Shown: positions 8,692 to 20,000 of the stretch, one piece after another
Layout of the letters: every line of letters begins with the position of its first letter
Numbering within the stretch: position 1 is the stretch's first letter
The notes under the pieces: model-generated
What the model was told of the DNA's origin: nothing
The model's input: only the letters and a program-made list of their open reading frames with translations
Database searches by the model: none
Position numbers and translations under genes: made by a program
NCBI GenBank assembly: GCA_900142905.1
Contig: FSRV01000002.1
Span: forward strand, 4,216,001-4,280,000
Origin: Burkholderia sp. GAS332
GTDB taxonomy: Bacteria > Pseudomonadota > Gammaproteobacteria > Burkholderiales > Burkholderiaceae
Direction of reading: 5' to 3'
Length of the DNA: 64,000 bases

Positions 8692-11600
8692 ATGCGTTGG
8701 ATTACAGCATTGAACTTGCACCAATGGGCCGATACTATCCAGGCGAGAACGGCCTTTCCTGAACTTGTCGCCGATTTAATTAGAGCGACTGTGACCAGCA
8801 TCGCTGACTTCCGGTTTCCCAATGGCGACAAAGGACAGGTCAGAGGTTTCGACGGGGAATTGGATGCACTTGGCGTTGCGCCTTATATCCCAGATGAAAA
8901 ATCGATTTGGGAATTTGGGGTCACCGATGCGTCGAGTTCCAAGGCGACCAGCGACTATGAAAAACGTACTCTGCAAGTCGATGAAGCGACGCGCAAGCTA
9001 ACTACATTTGTTTTTGCCTCACCGCGCGTTTGGGACAACCCAAAGGAGAAGCGAGGTGATTGGGTTTCTGCGAAGCGTGACCTGGGGCAGTGGAAGGATG
9101 TAAGGTACATCGACGGAGCGATGTTTGAAGACTGGCTGTCCGCGTGCCCCGCAGTTGCGGCGCGTTGGGCCAGAAATGTGCTTAAGGTAATGCCGTCAAC
9201 CGGAGCGCGCAGCACCGAGGAGTTTTGGCATGAGTTCGCAACTCAGTTTGCTCCGACGCTCGCCGAGGATGTTTTGCTTGCGGGACGAGAAGAACAAGCA
9301 AAGCAGCTCCTGCAAGGACTTAGCGGGGGCGCAGAAAGACCCGCCTACAGTGCTGACAGTCCCGATGAAGTCTTGGCATTCGCGATAGCGGCAATCCGGA
9401 AAGCCGAACCAGCGACGCGCTTTTTCTTTGAGGCAAGAACCTTAGTAGTCGACACGGAGGATGCAGCCCGTTCGCTCGGTGGTCGAACCGACCTTATCTT
9501 TCTCCCACGAGGGCAAGCTCGGGGACTGGCGGGTTTTCTTGCTCGGAGCGCTCCTACAATTGTCAGCGCGGGGGCCGACGAAAAGCGGACTAATCACGTA
9601 CTGTTGAATCGCCCTTCGAGTTCGGCACTCGGGCGGGCGTTTGTAGCCATGGGCCTAACCGAAGAGGAAGGCTACGCGATTGCAAGGCGCTGTGGTCGAA
9701 GTCTCGCCATCCTTGCGCGTCAGAGACCGAGCGGCACCGCGGTGACACCTGAATGGGTGGAAAGCGCCGATGCGTTGCTGCCCGCACTATTTGCTGGGGC
9801 TTGGGAAGCCACTCGAAACTCCGACCAATCTGTTGTGCGCGCGCTTGCGTTTGACAAGGAGTATGAGGCAGTGGAGGCACCGCTACGCAAGCTTGCCAAG
9901 CTCCAAGACCCGCCGGTGGACCGCCTTGGCGACATCTGGACGATGCGTTCATCGGTCGACGCATTCGTAAATCTTGGCCATTTGATTGGCCCCGAGCATC
10001 TCAAGCAGTTTGCTGCGGCCGCGAAAAACGTGTTTTCTTTCATACCGCCGATGCCGAATGCGGACGACTTATTCGAAGCTCCATCCGAACGGCAATTGGG
10101 CCATAGTTCGTGGCTCCGCGAAGGCATGATGACGATGCTTTTGCACATGGCTGTCCTGCACGAACAAGCCGATTTTTCGATTCCGGGGTCGACTCCCCAG
10201 CGATTTGTGGACGATATCGTTAAAGGGCTGCCTGCGCTTTCAAGCGACCACCGTCTCATTGCCAGCCTCGAGCGGAATCTCGCGTTACTCGCGGAGGCTG
10301 CTCCTATCCCTTTTCTTGACGCCCTCGAGCGCCTGCTCGAGGGCGACGCATCGGCAATTCGGCCGTTATTCGACGAGCAGAAGGGCTTCATCACCCCGCG
10401 TACTTATCACACCGGCCTCCTATGGGCGCTGGAAACGCTGGCTTGGGACGCAGGTCTATTGTCGCGTGTCGCACTGTGCTTGGCGCGCCTAGCAGAAATT
10501 GACCCGGGCGGAAGCATATCGAATCGACCCATAAACAGCTTGCGCGAAATATTCCTGACGTGGAGGCCGCATACGGCTGCGCCTCACAAGGCGCGAGTCG
10601 CGATTCTCACTCAGATTATCCAGAAGGTCCCGGCCATCGCTTGGCCGCTGCTTACCAAACTTCTACCCCAATTTCACGACACATCGAATCAAACGGCCCA
10701 ACCAAAGCTCCGAGAGTTTGAGGCGGAGGCCGAGGAGCAGCTCACGTACCGGTTGGTTTGGGAGACTCAGAACGCCGTGGTAAGACTTGCTCTTGCGCAT
10801 GTTGGGGACGATGTCGACCGTTGGAGCACGGTCATAAGAGCTTTTAGTAACTTCCGGCCCGAGGCTTTCGAGGAGACCTGTATTCAGTTGCGCCGAGTGT
10901 TTGCTGAAACGTCTGGTGGCGTGCGCAATGACATATGGGAGACGTTGCGAAAAGAAACCAACCGCCATCACGCATTTCCCGATGCGGAATGGGCGTTGGA
11001 CGCAGCTAGGCTATCTCGAATCGACGCACTCGTGGAAGAGTATCGGCCAAATGACCCGTCACTTGAAAATACTTGGCTGTTTGACGACTGGCTGCCTATT
11101 ACTGCGAAGTCGTTTGCTACAGAGGCGGACCCGTGGGCCGAGATTGAGTCAACACGCCTCAGCGCTCTGAAGGAGATTGCCGAGCAAGGCGGCATCGGTG
11201 CGATAGCTGCGCTTCTTAATCGAGTAAAGCTTCCCCATCAAGCCGTCGGCGCAATACAGGCGTTGCATCTGTCACAGGACTTGTTTATCGAACTCGTGCG
11301 CATGACGCTGGCGTCAAGCGAACACCTTGACTTCGTTGTAGCCGCGCTGGTCGTGGACGGAGTTTCCCGATATGGGGACGATTTCATAGAGGCATTACGG
11401 CGCGTTGTTGACTATCTGAAGCTCGCCCCCGCGCGCGTCGCAAACATACTCATGGGATTGCCAGAAAACGGAGACACGTGGGCGTTGGTGGAAACTTTCG
11501 GGGAAGATACAAATAACTCCTACTGGACCCGCAAGCAGCCAATCGAGGTGATTGGCAACAAAGACGTCTTGCTTCGGGCGCTCGATAACTACACGGCGAA

Positions 11601-12447
11601 AGGGCGCGCGATATCGGCTATGCACGCGGCTTCCCGGCGTTTGCCCGATGTGCCGACGGCTTCGCTTTTTCGATTACTCGATTCCGGCGTGCGGGAAATC
11701 AACGCGTCCGGTAAGAGCGTGGACACGATGACTCAGTACGTCGTGGAGCAGGTATTCAAGGAGCTTGAGTCAAGGCACGACGTTGAGCCAACAGATATAG
11801 GCAAGCGCGAGTTTGCGTATCTCCCATGCCTTGACCAGAGAAAAAAGCCGCTGGTATTGCATCGTCTGCTGGCAGAACAGCCCACGCTCTTTATGGAGGC
11901 TATCTGCGTAGTTTATAAGCCATCCGACGAAGATGTCACGCAGCTCACGGAAAGCGAACAGCAAGTCGCTATTGCTTCATACGAGTTACTTAGCGGCATA
12001 GAAGTAGTCCCTGGGCAGAACGGTGATGACGTCGACGAAATCGCGCTTTTGAAGTGGTGCGAGGAAGTCCGTCGCCTAGCGGCAGAGGCGAAGCGAAGTG
12101 ATGTTACCGACTCTCGTATCGGGCACCTTCTTGCACACGCACCAGCGAGCAAAATTGATTTTGCTTGGCCACATGAGGCGGTGCGGTCCGCTATTGAGCT
12201 GTTTGCATCAGATGAACTCGAAAACGGCCTGATGATTGAGCGGTACAACATGCGCGGCGTATATGCCAAAGCCGTAGGTGAAGGCGGTACCCAGGAGCGC
12301 GCTTTGGCCACGCAATCGCTCGAATGGGCGAAAGCAATGCCCGAGTTCCCTCGGGCAGCGGCGCTGATGAGACGCATCGCTGAGGGATGGACACGTGACG
12401 CGGAGCGCGAAGATTTGCAGGCGGCGCAACGACTCTTACGCGACTAA
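8692..12447 (+). CDS. Giant protein with N-terminal PD-(D/E)xK-like nuclease motif and long helical body
   Basis: A 1251-residue protein. The N-terminal 150 residues show a restriction-endonuclease-like pattern: GFDGELDA with Asp54, then SIWEFGV with Glu74 and a basic segment KATSDYEKRT, followed by FASPRVWDNPKEKRGDW. No Walker A is evident. From about residue 160 to the end it is rich in helical, HEAT/TPR-like segments. The architecture (nuclease head on a giant sensor-like body) recalls anti-phage effector proteins, and it lies between two other candidate modules. It ends 10 bp from the convergent DUF2971 gene. The nuclease call rests on pattern only; the body is unrecognised. Confidence 0.6.
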   Translation: MRWITALNLHQWADTIQARTAFPELVADLIRATVTSIADFRFPNGDKGQVRGFDGELDALGVAPYIPDEKSIWEFGVTDASSSKATSDYEKRTLQVDEATRKLTTFVFASPRVWDNPKEKRGDWVSAKRDLGQWKDVRYIDGAMFEDWLSACPAVAARWARNVLKVMPSTGARSTEEFWHEFATQFAPTLAEDVLLAGREEQAKQLLQGLSGGAERPAYSADSPDEVLAFAIAAIRKAEPATRFFFEARTLVVDTEDAARSLGGRTDLIFLPRGQARGLAGFLARSAPTIVSAGADEKRTNHVLLNRPSSSALGRAFVAMGLTEEEGYAIARRCGRSLAILARQRPSGTAVTPEWVESADALLPALFAGAWEATRNSDQSVVRALAFDKEYEAVEAPLRKLAKLQDPPVDRLGDIWTMRSSVDAFVNLGHLIGPEHLKQFAAAAKNVFSFIPPMPNADDLFEAPSERQLGHSSWLREGMMTMLLHMAVLHEQADFSIPGSTPQRFVDDIVKGLPALSSDHRLIASLERNLALLAEAAPIPFLDALERLLEGDASAIRPLFDEQKGFITPRTYHTGLLWALETLAWDAGLLSRVALCLARLAEIDPGGSISNRPINSLREIFLTWRPHTAAPHKARVAILTQIIQKVPAIAWPLLTKLLPQFHDTSNQTAQPKLREFEAEAEEQLTYRLVWETQNAVVRLALAHVGDDVDRWSTVIRAFSNFRPEAFEETCIQLRRVFAETSGGVRNDIWETLRKETNRHHAFPDAEWALDAARLSRIDALVEEYRPNDPSLENTWLFDDWLPITAKSFATEADPWAEIESTRLSALKEIAEQGGIGAIAALLNRVKLPHQAVGAIQALHLSQDLFIELVRMTLASSEHLDFVVAALVVDGVSRYGDDFIEALRRVVDYLKLAPARVANILMGLPENGDTWALVETFGEDTNNSYWTRKQPIEVIGNKDVLLRALDNYTAKGRAISAMHAASRRLPDVPTASLFRLLDSGVREINASGKSVDTMTQYVVEQVFKELESRHDVEPTDIGKREFAYLPCLDQRKKPLVLHRLLAEQPTLFMEAICVVYKPSDEDVTQLTESEQQVAIASYELLSGIEVVPGQNGDDVDEIALLKWCEEVRRLAAEAKRSDVTDSRIGHLLAHAPASKIDFAWPHEAVRSAIELFASDELENGLMIERYNMRGVYAKAVGEGGTQERALATQSLEWAKAMPEFPRAAALMRRIAEGWTRDAEREDLQAAQRLLRD

Positions 12448-12457
12448 GCACGATTTG

Positions 12458-13135
12458 CTAGACCTTGTTGCGCGGTTCTATGAACACCGAGGAAAGGTTT
12501 TTCTGCCGGACGATTCGAAAACTATCGAATGCCGCCCTTGCTTTGAAAATCTCGACCCGCGAGTCCGTCGCCTGAACTGCATCCGCGATGGTCTGGGCGC
12601 TCGCGCTACACCGGGCACCTAGAATGACTTCTCGTAGCTTTATATGTGGTGCGAAGTTCAGATAGTATTTCCCGTCCTCTGGGGCTCTCTGGTCGAGCCG
12701 GGCAAACAGACGCCATTCTCGCTCATACGACCAATCTTTGAACTTTGTCGTGAGGATGGCATGCATCTGCTCTTCAAGTAATTTCTTCTCGTGACCAATA
12801 TGGTCGAGCAGTCCGATTATGCGGTCTTCCTTGTAAGTTACCTCGTACGCGTCTGCTCCGTCCAAATCGAAGCCAATGCAAACTCCCTGATGCTTGTTGC
12901 CATAATGAGCCCACATGACTGGACTCTCCCACGAGCGCGATGTGCAAAGCATGCCAATGGTTTGTGTCCAATGTGAATGCAGCATCTGGTACGCACGGCG
13001 GGCGGTCTTTTCTCCTACCGCTGCCCCTAGTAGCTCGAAGGGGTCATTCAGCTCGGTAATAATTGAAAGTTTGAATCGCTCTTCGCGAAGAATCTTTAGG
13101 GCCCATTTGAGCTCGGTCAGGTAGTAGAGTCGCAT
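12458..13135 (-). CDS. DUF2971 family protein
   Basis: A 225-residue protein with the family hallmarks: LNDPFELLG near residue 30, the motif MWAHYGNKHQGVCIGF near 75-90, and WSYEREWRLF near 135. The biochemical role of DUF2971 is not established, but members occur often in defence islands beside effector genes. It is the third gene of a minus-strand operon, 88 bp after the stop of a SIR2 gene, so it is a likely accessory of the SIR2 pair. A second, decayed DUF2971 gene lies at the other end of the same operon. Family assignment is secure; function is unknown. Confidence 0.8.
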   Translation of the reverse strand: MRLYYLTELKWALKILREERFKLSIITELNDPFELLGAAVGEKTARRAYQMLHSHWTQTIGMLCTSRSWESPVMWAHYGNKHQGVCIGFDLDGADAYEVTYKEDRIIGLLDHIGHEKKLLEEQMHAILTTKFKDWSYEREWRLFARLDQRAPEDGKYYLNFAPHIKLREVILGARCSASAQTIADAVQATDSRVEIFKARAAFDSFRIVRQKNLSSVFIEPRNKV

Positions 13136-13223
13136 GCTTTTCGTCGGGTCTCAGGGATGATTCGTCGACTGCAATAGTTACGTCGAGGCGTTACGTTCCT
13201 GAAGCAACTTTATGCGGCTCAAG

Positions 13224-16200
13224 TCATTGCATGTGAAAACGGTTTGCAATTTCCATCAACCTTGACAGATCCATGTCGCCAGACATCCTAGGCTGTTCGA
13301 ACAATTTCGTTAGTACATCACGCGTACCATACGGCCAATTGCTCGCATTTTCTGATAGAACAGTGGAGAGGAGGTCACACAGCTCTTTTGGATGGGTCAA
13401 TATCGCTTCATCGACTTCGGCGTTGTGGTAAAGCGCCATAGACTGTGTGCGAAGCCTGACCACGCGGGGGATGACCAATGGGGCGAACTCATCAAGTCGT
13501 TTTGGAAGAGCGAGACAAAGCTCCACGAGCCTCTCTGACATTTGCTCTGTGCGAACTGATTTCTGCCTCGGCCATACCGAATCAAGGAAGTGAAAAACGA
13601 GGTCCGCAAACGGAGACGTCCGGTCTTGCGCCCAGCGCTTTAAGTGAATTAGCACCATTGTTCGCAACTCGTCATGCGCGTGAATGAGAACCTCGCGCAA
13701 CTCATGGTCGGTGACTTCCTGCAGTGCCGAATTCCTGCGATTCCGCCCCCAGCCGGCAAGGACCATTGCAGCTACCGCAGTAGCCTCCCCCCTTCGCAAG
13801 TCTTGCCTAGCCGCTAATCGTAGGAAGTGAGGTTTCAGCAGTGGATATAGCTCGAGCTGCGGAATCTTGCTCGTCCATAGATAGCCAGCCCAAAATGCAT
13901 GGTACTCGGCCGAATCCCCTTCACTATATGACAGCAAACGGTCTTTCGTCCAAACCGGACCGACGTGGAAAAGCCAGTTCAATCTGGCGGCCACGAGGAC
14001 AATCACGTGTATTTGATGCTCTGTGGGCAGTTTCAAAAGGTCTGAAATTCTGTCCAGCCATATATCCCGAATGCCCGGAGAGGAGGATGACTCCTTGTAG
14101 TCAGGGTGGCCGAACCAAGTTTGCACCAGCTGGCCGGCGACGCTAGTCAAAGCCTTGCCCACCCAATCATGGTCCTCGGCATAGGTAGTATTTACGGAGG
14201 CGGTCTCAGTCAATGAGCGAAGCATTGCTGCCCACACTAGTTCGAATGCCTGTGGGCAGTGTGCCCATAGTCGTTCGCTATTAGTTGAAAGCCACCCGGA
14301 GACAGGATGTTGTATCTCCATCAGCTCTTGTGAGCTTAGACGTGCAATGCGCCCAGCGACCACCATCAGGAATCGGCTGGACGCATTCACAGACGAGCTG
14401 CCCTCGAGGAGTTCGACCCACGCCCAGGCGACGAATCGATGGTGGCGGGACTCGTGAGTGAGCACGCTAAGTGCGCGAGCCGGCCGCTTGGCTGATAGCC
14501 CCCGAAACGGACGGTACATAACCGCCGAACGTATTCGAAACTTCCGCTTTGTTTCTGCAGCGGCAAGCACTTGGTCAATAGGCAGCGAATCGAGAGCGAC
14601 ACTATCGTTGTCAACGACTACCGACGTAGCTTCTCCTACAGACGGGTGTCCCACGAAGTCCAAGGCTTCTTCCGTCCAGCCGGTCGCAATGGCACGTAGA
14701 GAGGCAATGACCGATTCAGTATCAAATCGAAACGCGACGCCGCGGTCTGCTAGCCAACGAATGCGGTTTAGCCGATAGTAAGCCGCAATTTCATCATGGT
14801 CAGAACGTTCTTCTGCATAGGGAGAGGGGCCGTCGACTAACCGCGCCTCGAGCGTGCAAATTGCTCTCTCGGGCAAGTCATTCCATCGAGTCTTCAGGGA
14901 GATTAAGAGGTCGGTTTCACAGGAGCCCAGCCAGAACGTGTCATCAGCGACTGTCGACAGGATTGTTGCTGCTTCGTCAGGCGTAGTGAGTTCCTCGCGC
15001 CCCGCAGCCCAAATGAGCAGCCTCTCAAACACAGCGTTGTCGCGCGGCCATTGTTGCAACTCGCTTCGCGACGCGATTACATCTATCGTGGCGAGGTCCA
15101 ACAGCATTGTTGCAAATAGTCGCACATGGCCAGTGAATCCGTTGTAGTTTGAATCGAGGACGTGGCCTTCAGCGTTGGACACTGAATCAAGGTGCAATCG
15201 GTCATGACCGTTCACCTCCGCTTCTAGGTCGACTGCCTGCCGAATGGTCTCCCGCAACGCGGCGACGGCTCGTGCGAGCATGTTGGGCGGGAACTTAAAA
15301 GGCTCGTGTGGTCGGGGATATTCGACGCTTACCCTGATAAGTTCAGCAATCGCGCAGTTCTGATTGACATCGGTGGCCACACTGCTGAATGGCCGGGACG
15401 CAACCAGGCGGGGGTTATATATTGACATTGCCAAGTCGACTGTCGCCTTAGACGAGCCGTCTATGCGGGCGGCCCCCTCCACGGTGTATCTATCACTATC
15501 CGGATTGACTTCTGGCTGTCGCCAACACCGAAGCAAAATGCGCCAGCCCTGCCGGAGTGACGGCGAATAACGGTCAGAATTGTTGACGAGTGAGCGCTCA
15601 ATGTCGCGCTGAATCGACGGATGCAGCGACTGCTGGCCCGCGGCCCACCACAGGGCAGCCGGCTGATGTGCAATCCTGCAAAGCCACCAGCCCAGATGTC
15701 CGAGCCGGGACGGCAGCGTCAAACTCTGTAAGTGGCTTGAACGAACGGCGGAAACTGCTGACTCGGGGAGATTGTCTCTATCCTCGACTGTGGTCAAGAA
15801 CGCATCCCACGCCTCACTCGGGACCTGACGTGCTTCCAATCGATTGTTCGTGTTGGGTGGTTCGGGTTGAGCATCGCTGTCGATGCCGTAGTCATCGAAT
15901 GGTTCATTCTTGTCATACGTCTCGGAATGCCAGTACAAACCCGGAAGCGCGTACCTGGCGGTCCGGTCAAAGACCCTCAGCCATTCAGCAGGCAACGTCA
16001 ACGGTGAGGTCGCAAGCACCTCAGCTCCTGTTTTAGTAGCCGCGAGATGCGCTACCATTCCACGTTCATGTTTCGATAGTTGCGCTGGTCCGGCTTGGCC
16101 CGATTCGATTACGCGTCGGTACCAGCCGTCCGTATCTTTGGCCCTTTCTGCCCACGCCGATAAGGTGTTCCATAAGCCCGAGTAGTTGTCTGAACCATCG

Positions 16201-17015
16201 AATGTAAGCGGCGTGACCCCTCGGCGAGCCCACTGTTGTTTTGCTCGAAGTTCATCGCCTGAATGGAAGGCGAAAAGCGGATGGGCGGGACGCTTGAATC
16301 GATTGAGCGCCTCAAGAAGGTACTGGACTGGCGGGTCGTCCGCCGCATATCCGACAAACACGATTGCGAACCGCTGCAAGAGTGCCAGAATGTATCTGGT
16401 AGCCCACCCATCTGATAGATACGCATGACCGAATTCGGCGCTTGAGAGTACAAACTCGTCGCCATCAGCATGTTTATATTGCTCATCAACGCGACCGTGC
16501 AGATGGATGATTCCTTGGAAATCGTTCTCGCGCTGCGGGTCGGGGAGATGGGGCGGAGTGAAAGAAGGGATGCTTGAATTGCATTCTTCGAATAGGCGGT
16601 CAAAATTTGTGGTGACAAGTCGCGGCAGCGAGCTTCGAGTCCGCGACAGGTCTAGCAAAGCCCGGTGTGGGCCGAGCGTGTGATTAGGCGCAGGTCTAAG
16701 CGCGGTCACCACGGCTTCTCGGATGTCCGCCAGTTCAAATTCTCGTTCAAGCAGCCCGAACACTCGGTCGTAGGCCAACAAACCTCGAACACCCGACGTT
16801 TTCTCTGCGGCTCGGGCGTTCCTCAAAAGATTTCTAGCTTCGCTATCCCCCGCAGAACCTAAGACCTGTAGCACGTTATCGGTGAGGGTCGCGAAGTCGG
16901 GTAATCCCGCTTCGGCTCTTGAAACGCCAGCTCCGCAAAAGAACAGGACCTGTCCCGCATCCCGGGCGACCAAAAGGTTGTCCGGTATCGATGGGCCGTT
17001 GGCAACGAAGCGCAT
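13224..17015 (-). CDS. Giant SIR2-domain protein A (candidate NADase defence effector)
   Basis: A 1263-residue protein. The N-terminal 290 residues are a SIR2-family NAD-binding domain: CGAGVSRAEAGLPDF at 27-41, VTTNFDRL with Asn137, HLHGRV with His173, and VFVGYAADDPPV near 225. The remaining 970 residues have no recognised catalytic motif and look helical. This form is typical of defence-associated sirtuins, which destroy NAD+ during infection. It begins 50 bp after the stop of the upstream SIR2 gene, so both are probably made from one transcript. The SIR2 motifs are seen; NADase action in abortive infection is inferred from the family. Confidence 0.83.
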   Translation of the reverse strand: MRFVANGPSIPDNLLVARDAGQVLFFCGAGVSRAEAGLPDFATLTDNVLQVLGSAGDSEARNLLRNARAAEKTSGVRGLLAYDRVFGLLEREFELADIREAVVTALRPAPNHTLGPHRALLDLSRTRSSLPRLVTTNFDRLFEECNSSIPSFTPPHLPDPQRENDFQGIIHLHGRVDEQYKHADGDEFVLSSAEFGHAYLSDGWATRYILALLQRFAIVFVGYAADDPPVQYLLEALNRFKRPAHPLFAFHSGDELRAKQQWARRGVTPLTFDGSDNYSGLWNTLSAWAERAKDTDGWYRRVIESGQAGPAQLSKHERGMVAHLAATKTGAEVLATSPLTLPAEWLRVFDRTARYALPGLYWHSETYDKNEPFDDYGIDSDAQPEPPNTNNRLEARQVPSEAWDAFLTTVEDRDNLPESAVSAVRSSHLQSLTLPSRLGHLGWWLCRIAHQPAALWWAAGQQSLHPSIQRDIERSLVNNSDRYSPSLRQGWRILLRCWRQPEVNPDSDRYTVEGAARIDGSSKATVDLAMSIYNPRLVASRPFSSVATDVNQNCAIAELIRVSVEYPRPHEPFKFPPNMLARAVAALRETIRQAVDLEAEVNGHDRLHLDSVSNAEGHVLDSNYNGFTGHVRLFATMLLDLATIDVIASRSELQQWPRDNAVFERLLIWAAGREELTTPDEAATILSTVADDTFWLGSCETDLLISLKTRWNDLPERAICTLEARLVDGPSPYAEERSDHDEIAAYYRLNRIRWLADRGVAFRFDTESVIASLRAIATGWTEEALDFVGHPSVGEATSVVVDNDSVALDSLPIDQVLAAAETKRKFRIRSAVMYRPFRGLSAKRPARALSVLTHESRHHRFVAWAWVELLEGSSSVNASSRFLMVVAGRIARLSSQELMEIQHPVSGWLSTNSERLWAHCPQAFELVWAAMLRSLTETASVNTTYAEDHDWVGKALTSVAGQLVQTWFGHPDYKESSSSPGIRDIWLDRISDLLKLPTEHQIHVIVLVAARLNWLFHVGPVWTKDRLLSYSEGDSAEYHAFWAGYLWTSKIPQLELYPLLKPHFLRLAARQDLRRGEATAVAAMVLAGWGRNRRNSALQEVTDHELREVLIHAHDELRTMVLIHLKRWAQDRTSPFADLVFHFLDSVWPRQKSVRTEQMSERLVELCLALPKRLDEFAPLVIPRVVRLRTQSMALYHNAEVDEAILTHPKELCDLLSTVLSENASNWPYGTRDVLTKLFEQPRMSGDMDLSRLMEIANRFHMQ

Positions 17016-17065
17016 TGTGGTCCCCGGTGTCGCGTATCAAAGGATGGGTCGAACCTTCCCGAAGT

Positions 17066-20000
17066 TCACAGCGTTTGTTTGCGCACAAGTAGCAAAGTGT
17101 CGGTTCGAATCAAGTCCCACGCTGCATTCCAAGTTGGCGCGCTCTTGCAACTTGCAAAGGCGTTTCCTAGGGCAACTATCGTCCTGCCGGCCGCGACTCT
17201 CAAAAGTGGCGATGCGTACAGATTGATTTTGCCAGAATATGAAAGCCGGCCGGTTTGAAGGTCAGACATCAACCCACATAATTTGGAAATCAGGACGTCA
17301 AGCTCTTCTTCGATGTGAATTCTTTGCTCGCTCTCAAGCAATTTTGTTAACGCGTTGAGCTTCCGTTCAGTCTGAAATTCAGCACCACCACGCAAATTGG
17401 AAATTAAATAGCTAATGTAACGTCGCGTCGATGCCGTTGGCTCTTCGTGCCTTGCAAGCCAAACTGACGCTGAATCAAGAGCGTATCCGATAACTGCCTC
17501 GTCTTCACCGCTGTCAAGATTGGCGATGAAACAGTCGAGCGCTGCGTCCTCGAATTCCGGCCACCACCTCGCCCCGGCAAACAGCAGTGGACAAAGAGCT
17601 GAATCGATTCGCATGCCGGCATCCCAAATCGACTTGAACCACTCGTGATAGCCGTGCGATTCGATGGCTTCGCGCGTCACCACGTCGGAAACGACGTAGT
17701 GAGTGACAGCAGCGATTGCTAACAGGCGGCCAGCGACGCCGGTGCGAAGCATATCGTCAGTGGATTTGCTTTCACTTGCGATTGACAAGCGCTCACCTTC
17801 GCGGTGCCACCAGTTTCGCATCTTCTCCAAGAAGTGTAGAAGCTCAGATTCCGACCATTTAACATCGCGACTGAAGATTGTGCTGTTGGCGAGTTCGATG
17901 AAGAGAGTGTTATCTGGCATCCCTATCATTCGCTTACGCTCGCCGCCAATGTCTTCGTCACGCTCCATGTCCGGCACATCTGTTTCGGCGAGCCAGTGTT
18001 TGAATGTTGACGTCACCTTCGCGCGTTTATTCGGTACTACTGGCCACATCAGAGCTATCGAATTTACAAACCCCTCCGCTCGCGGAAGACTTCCTTCCGG
18101 AACGTCGCGCCACACCAATTTTCCGAAACGTTCCTCTTGACGCTCCGTCATTTGCTTCGCAGCGAAAATCCAATGCAACGCCTTAAGATGCTGTGTCGCT
18201 TCGCTCGACTGGCGTAGAGAAGGCAACCGCTCAAGTTCATCGAGTAACTGGGCTGAAACAGTTGACAATGCGTATTTCGGAAAATCGGCATCTGGTCGCG
18301 GCAACATTCTGGCAATGTCAGGCCACGAATAGCGGTCGCCGGGAGAAGACGTCTTGCTGGTTGAGAGCACTAACAATCGCTCATAGAATTTCGCAATCTC
18401 ATGCGCAGGAAGAAGAGACAGGGTCCGCTCGAATAAGGTCCGGAGCGGCCGATGCATTTGATAATCCGACTGGAACAGCTTTAGACCATAGAGATGAATG
18501 GCCAGGCCGCATAGAGATATAGCTGACTCCACCCCTAATCGGAAAGCTAATCTCGAAGCGATGTCTAGCATCGCAGAAAGTGAAAAACGGGCCGACCTGT
18601 CTATTTTGGTGTCTTCTGTTATCGATTGGATTCCTCTGAGGCACTGGTCGAAGATAATACTTGCGCGCTCGGGACTAAGCATGGACACGATTGCAAGGTC
18701 GAGCGTATCCGCGCTTGAGCCCATTCCGGCACCAGCGCTGGCTCGCATGAGCAACCGAAGGCTTGCGTTGGCAGCCCCCTTCAGAGACAGAATACGAAAG
18801 CAGTTTTCCAGCGTCCGGGCGCCATAGCCCATGTTGCCAATAGCTGGCGGCAGTGAAATTCGCTCAATTAGCCGAACGTAAGTGTTCGCCGCCACCGCAG
18901 CCTCATTGCGGAGATACGGAGGCCTCTTTTCTGGCGGGACTCGACGTACGTCGAAATTGATAACGCTGCTCTCGAGCATGCTTGCAGCGAGGTTCAGTTC
19001 GTATCTCGCGTCATCCATGATGGCGTATGGATGTTCCATATTATCTCGCGCGTTTTCGTTGCGTTCGACCTTCAGTTCCTGCACCTCCTCCACTTCAGTG
19101 TTTGCCTGTGCCTCAGCAATCCGCAATTGCAATCCAGACTCAGGCGACCACAAATCGCTCGTACTCGGAGCACTCTGCGAATTTATCCCCGACAGATTCT
19201 TAGGGTCTCTTCGATTCGATGACATGAGAGCTTCGACAAGCCACTCACCCCATTGCTCTCGGGAGAGCAAATATGCAGATTCGCCGTCAAATTGGATAGC
19301 ATCTCTGATGTCATGCAAGCCGCTTTTGGCAATCTCAAAACCTCGGGCGACGATATTTAATTCACCGAAAAGGGCGCCAAGTCGGATACGCCAGTATGGG
19401 TCAACATCGCCTCGTGTTACTGTGACCAACTTTTCAAGCAAATCAAGAGCGTCAACAATATTCCTATGCTCCAGGCGGAAAAGTAACTGCTCGTGAAGCA
19501 GGTTGCAGTGCTGCTCGGCCGAAAGTTGCTCATGCCCTAGCGCGTTGAACCAGCCCAGCCATCTTTCGAACGTGCCTGGGTCATCATCTTCTCGCGCATC
19601 ACGCAGCATGGCCAATGCCAGCGTTGCCCGCCCACTTACAATTTCGCTATCGGACACCTTCAACCTGTCCACACTGTCGGGCAACACGAAATTCACATTC
19701 TCGACATGGCGGTCTGTGTCAAGCTCGTCCGCCATCAAAGAACAGTGATACGGCAGCAAGGGCTTCATGGCCACGTCCATAATCCAAACAAATTCGTTTA
19801 AAAACACGACCCGAAGCCACGGTGGCAATTTCTCTTTTAAATCGCTGAACTTCTTCATCGCTTGCCCAAGCGAAGCCTGCTCGAAAAGTTGGTCACGATT
19901 GGCAGCAGGCGCAACAAGCCATCCCGGATACTCAGCTCGGTTTTTTTGCACGACGAGCAGCCATGCGGCCAACTCGTCCACCCCTGCCCCATGAGGCTTG

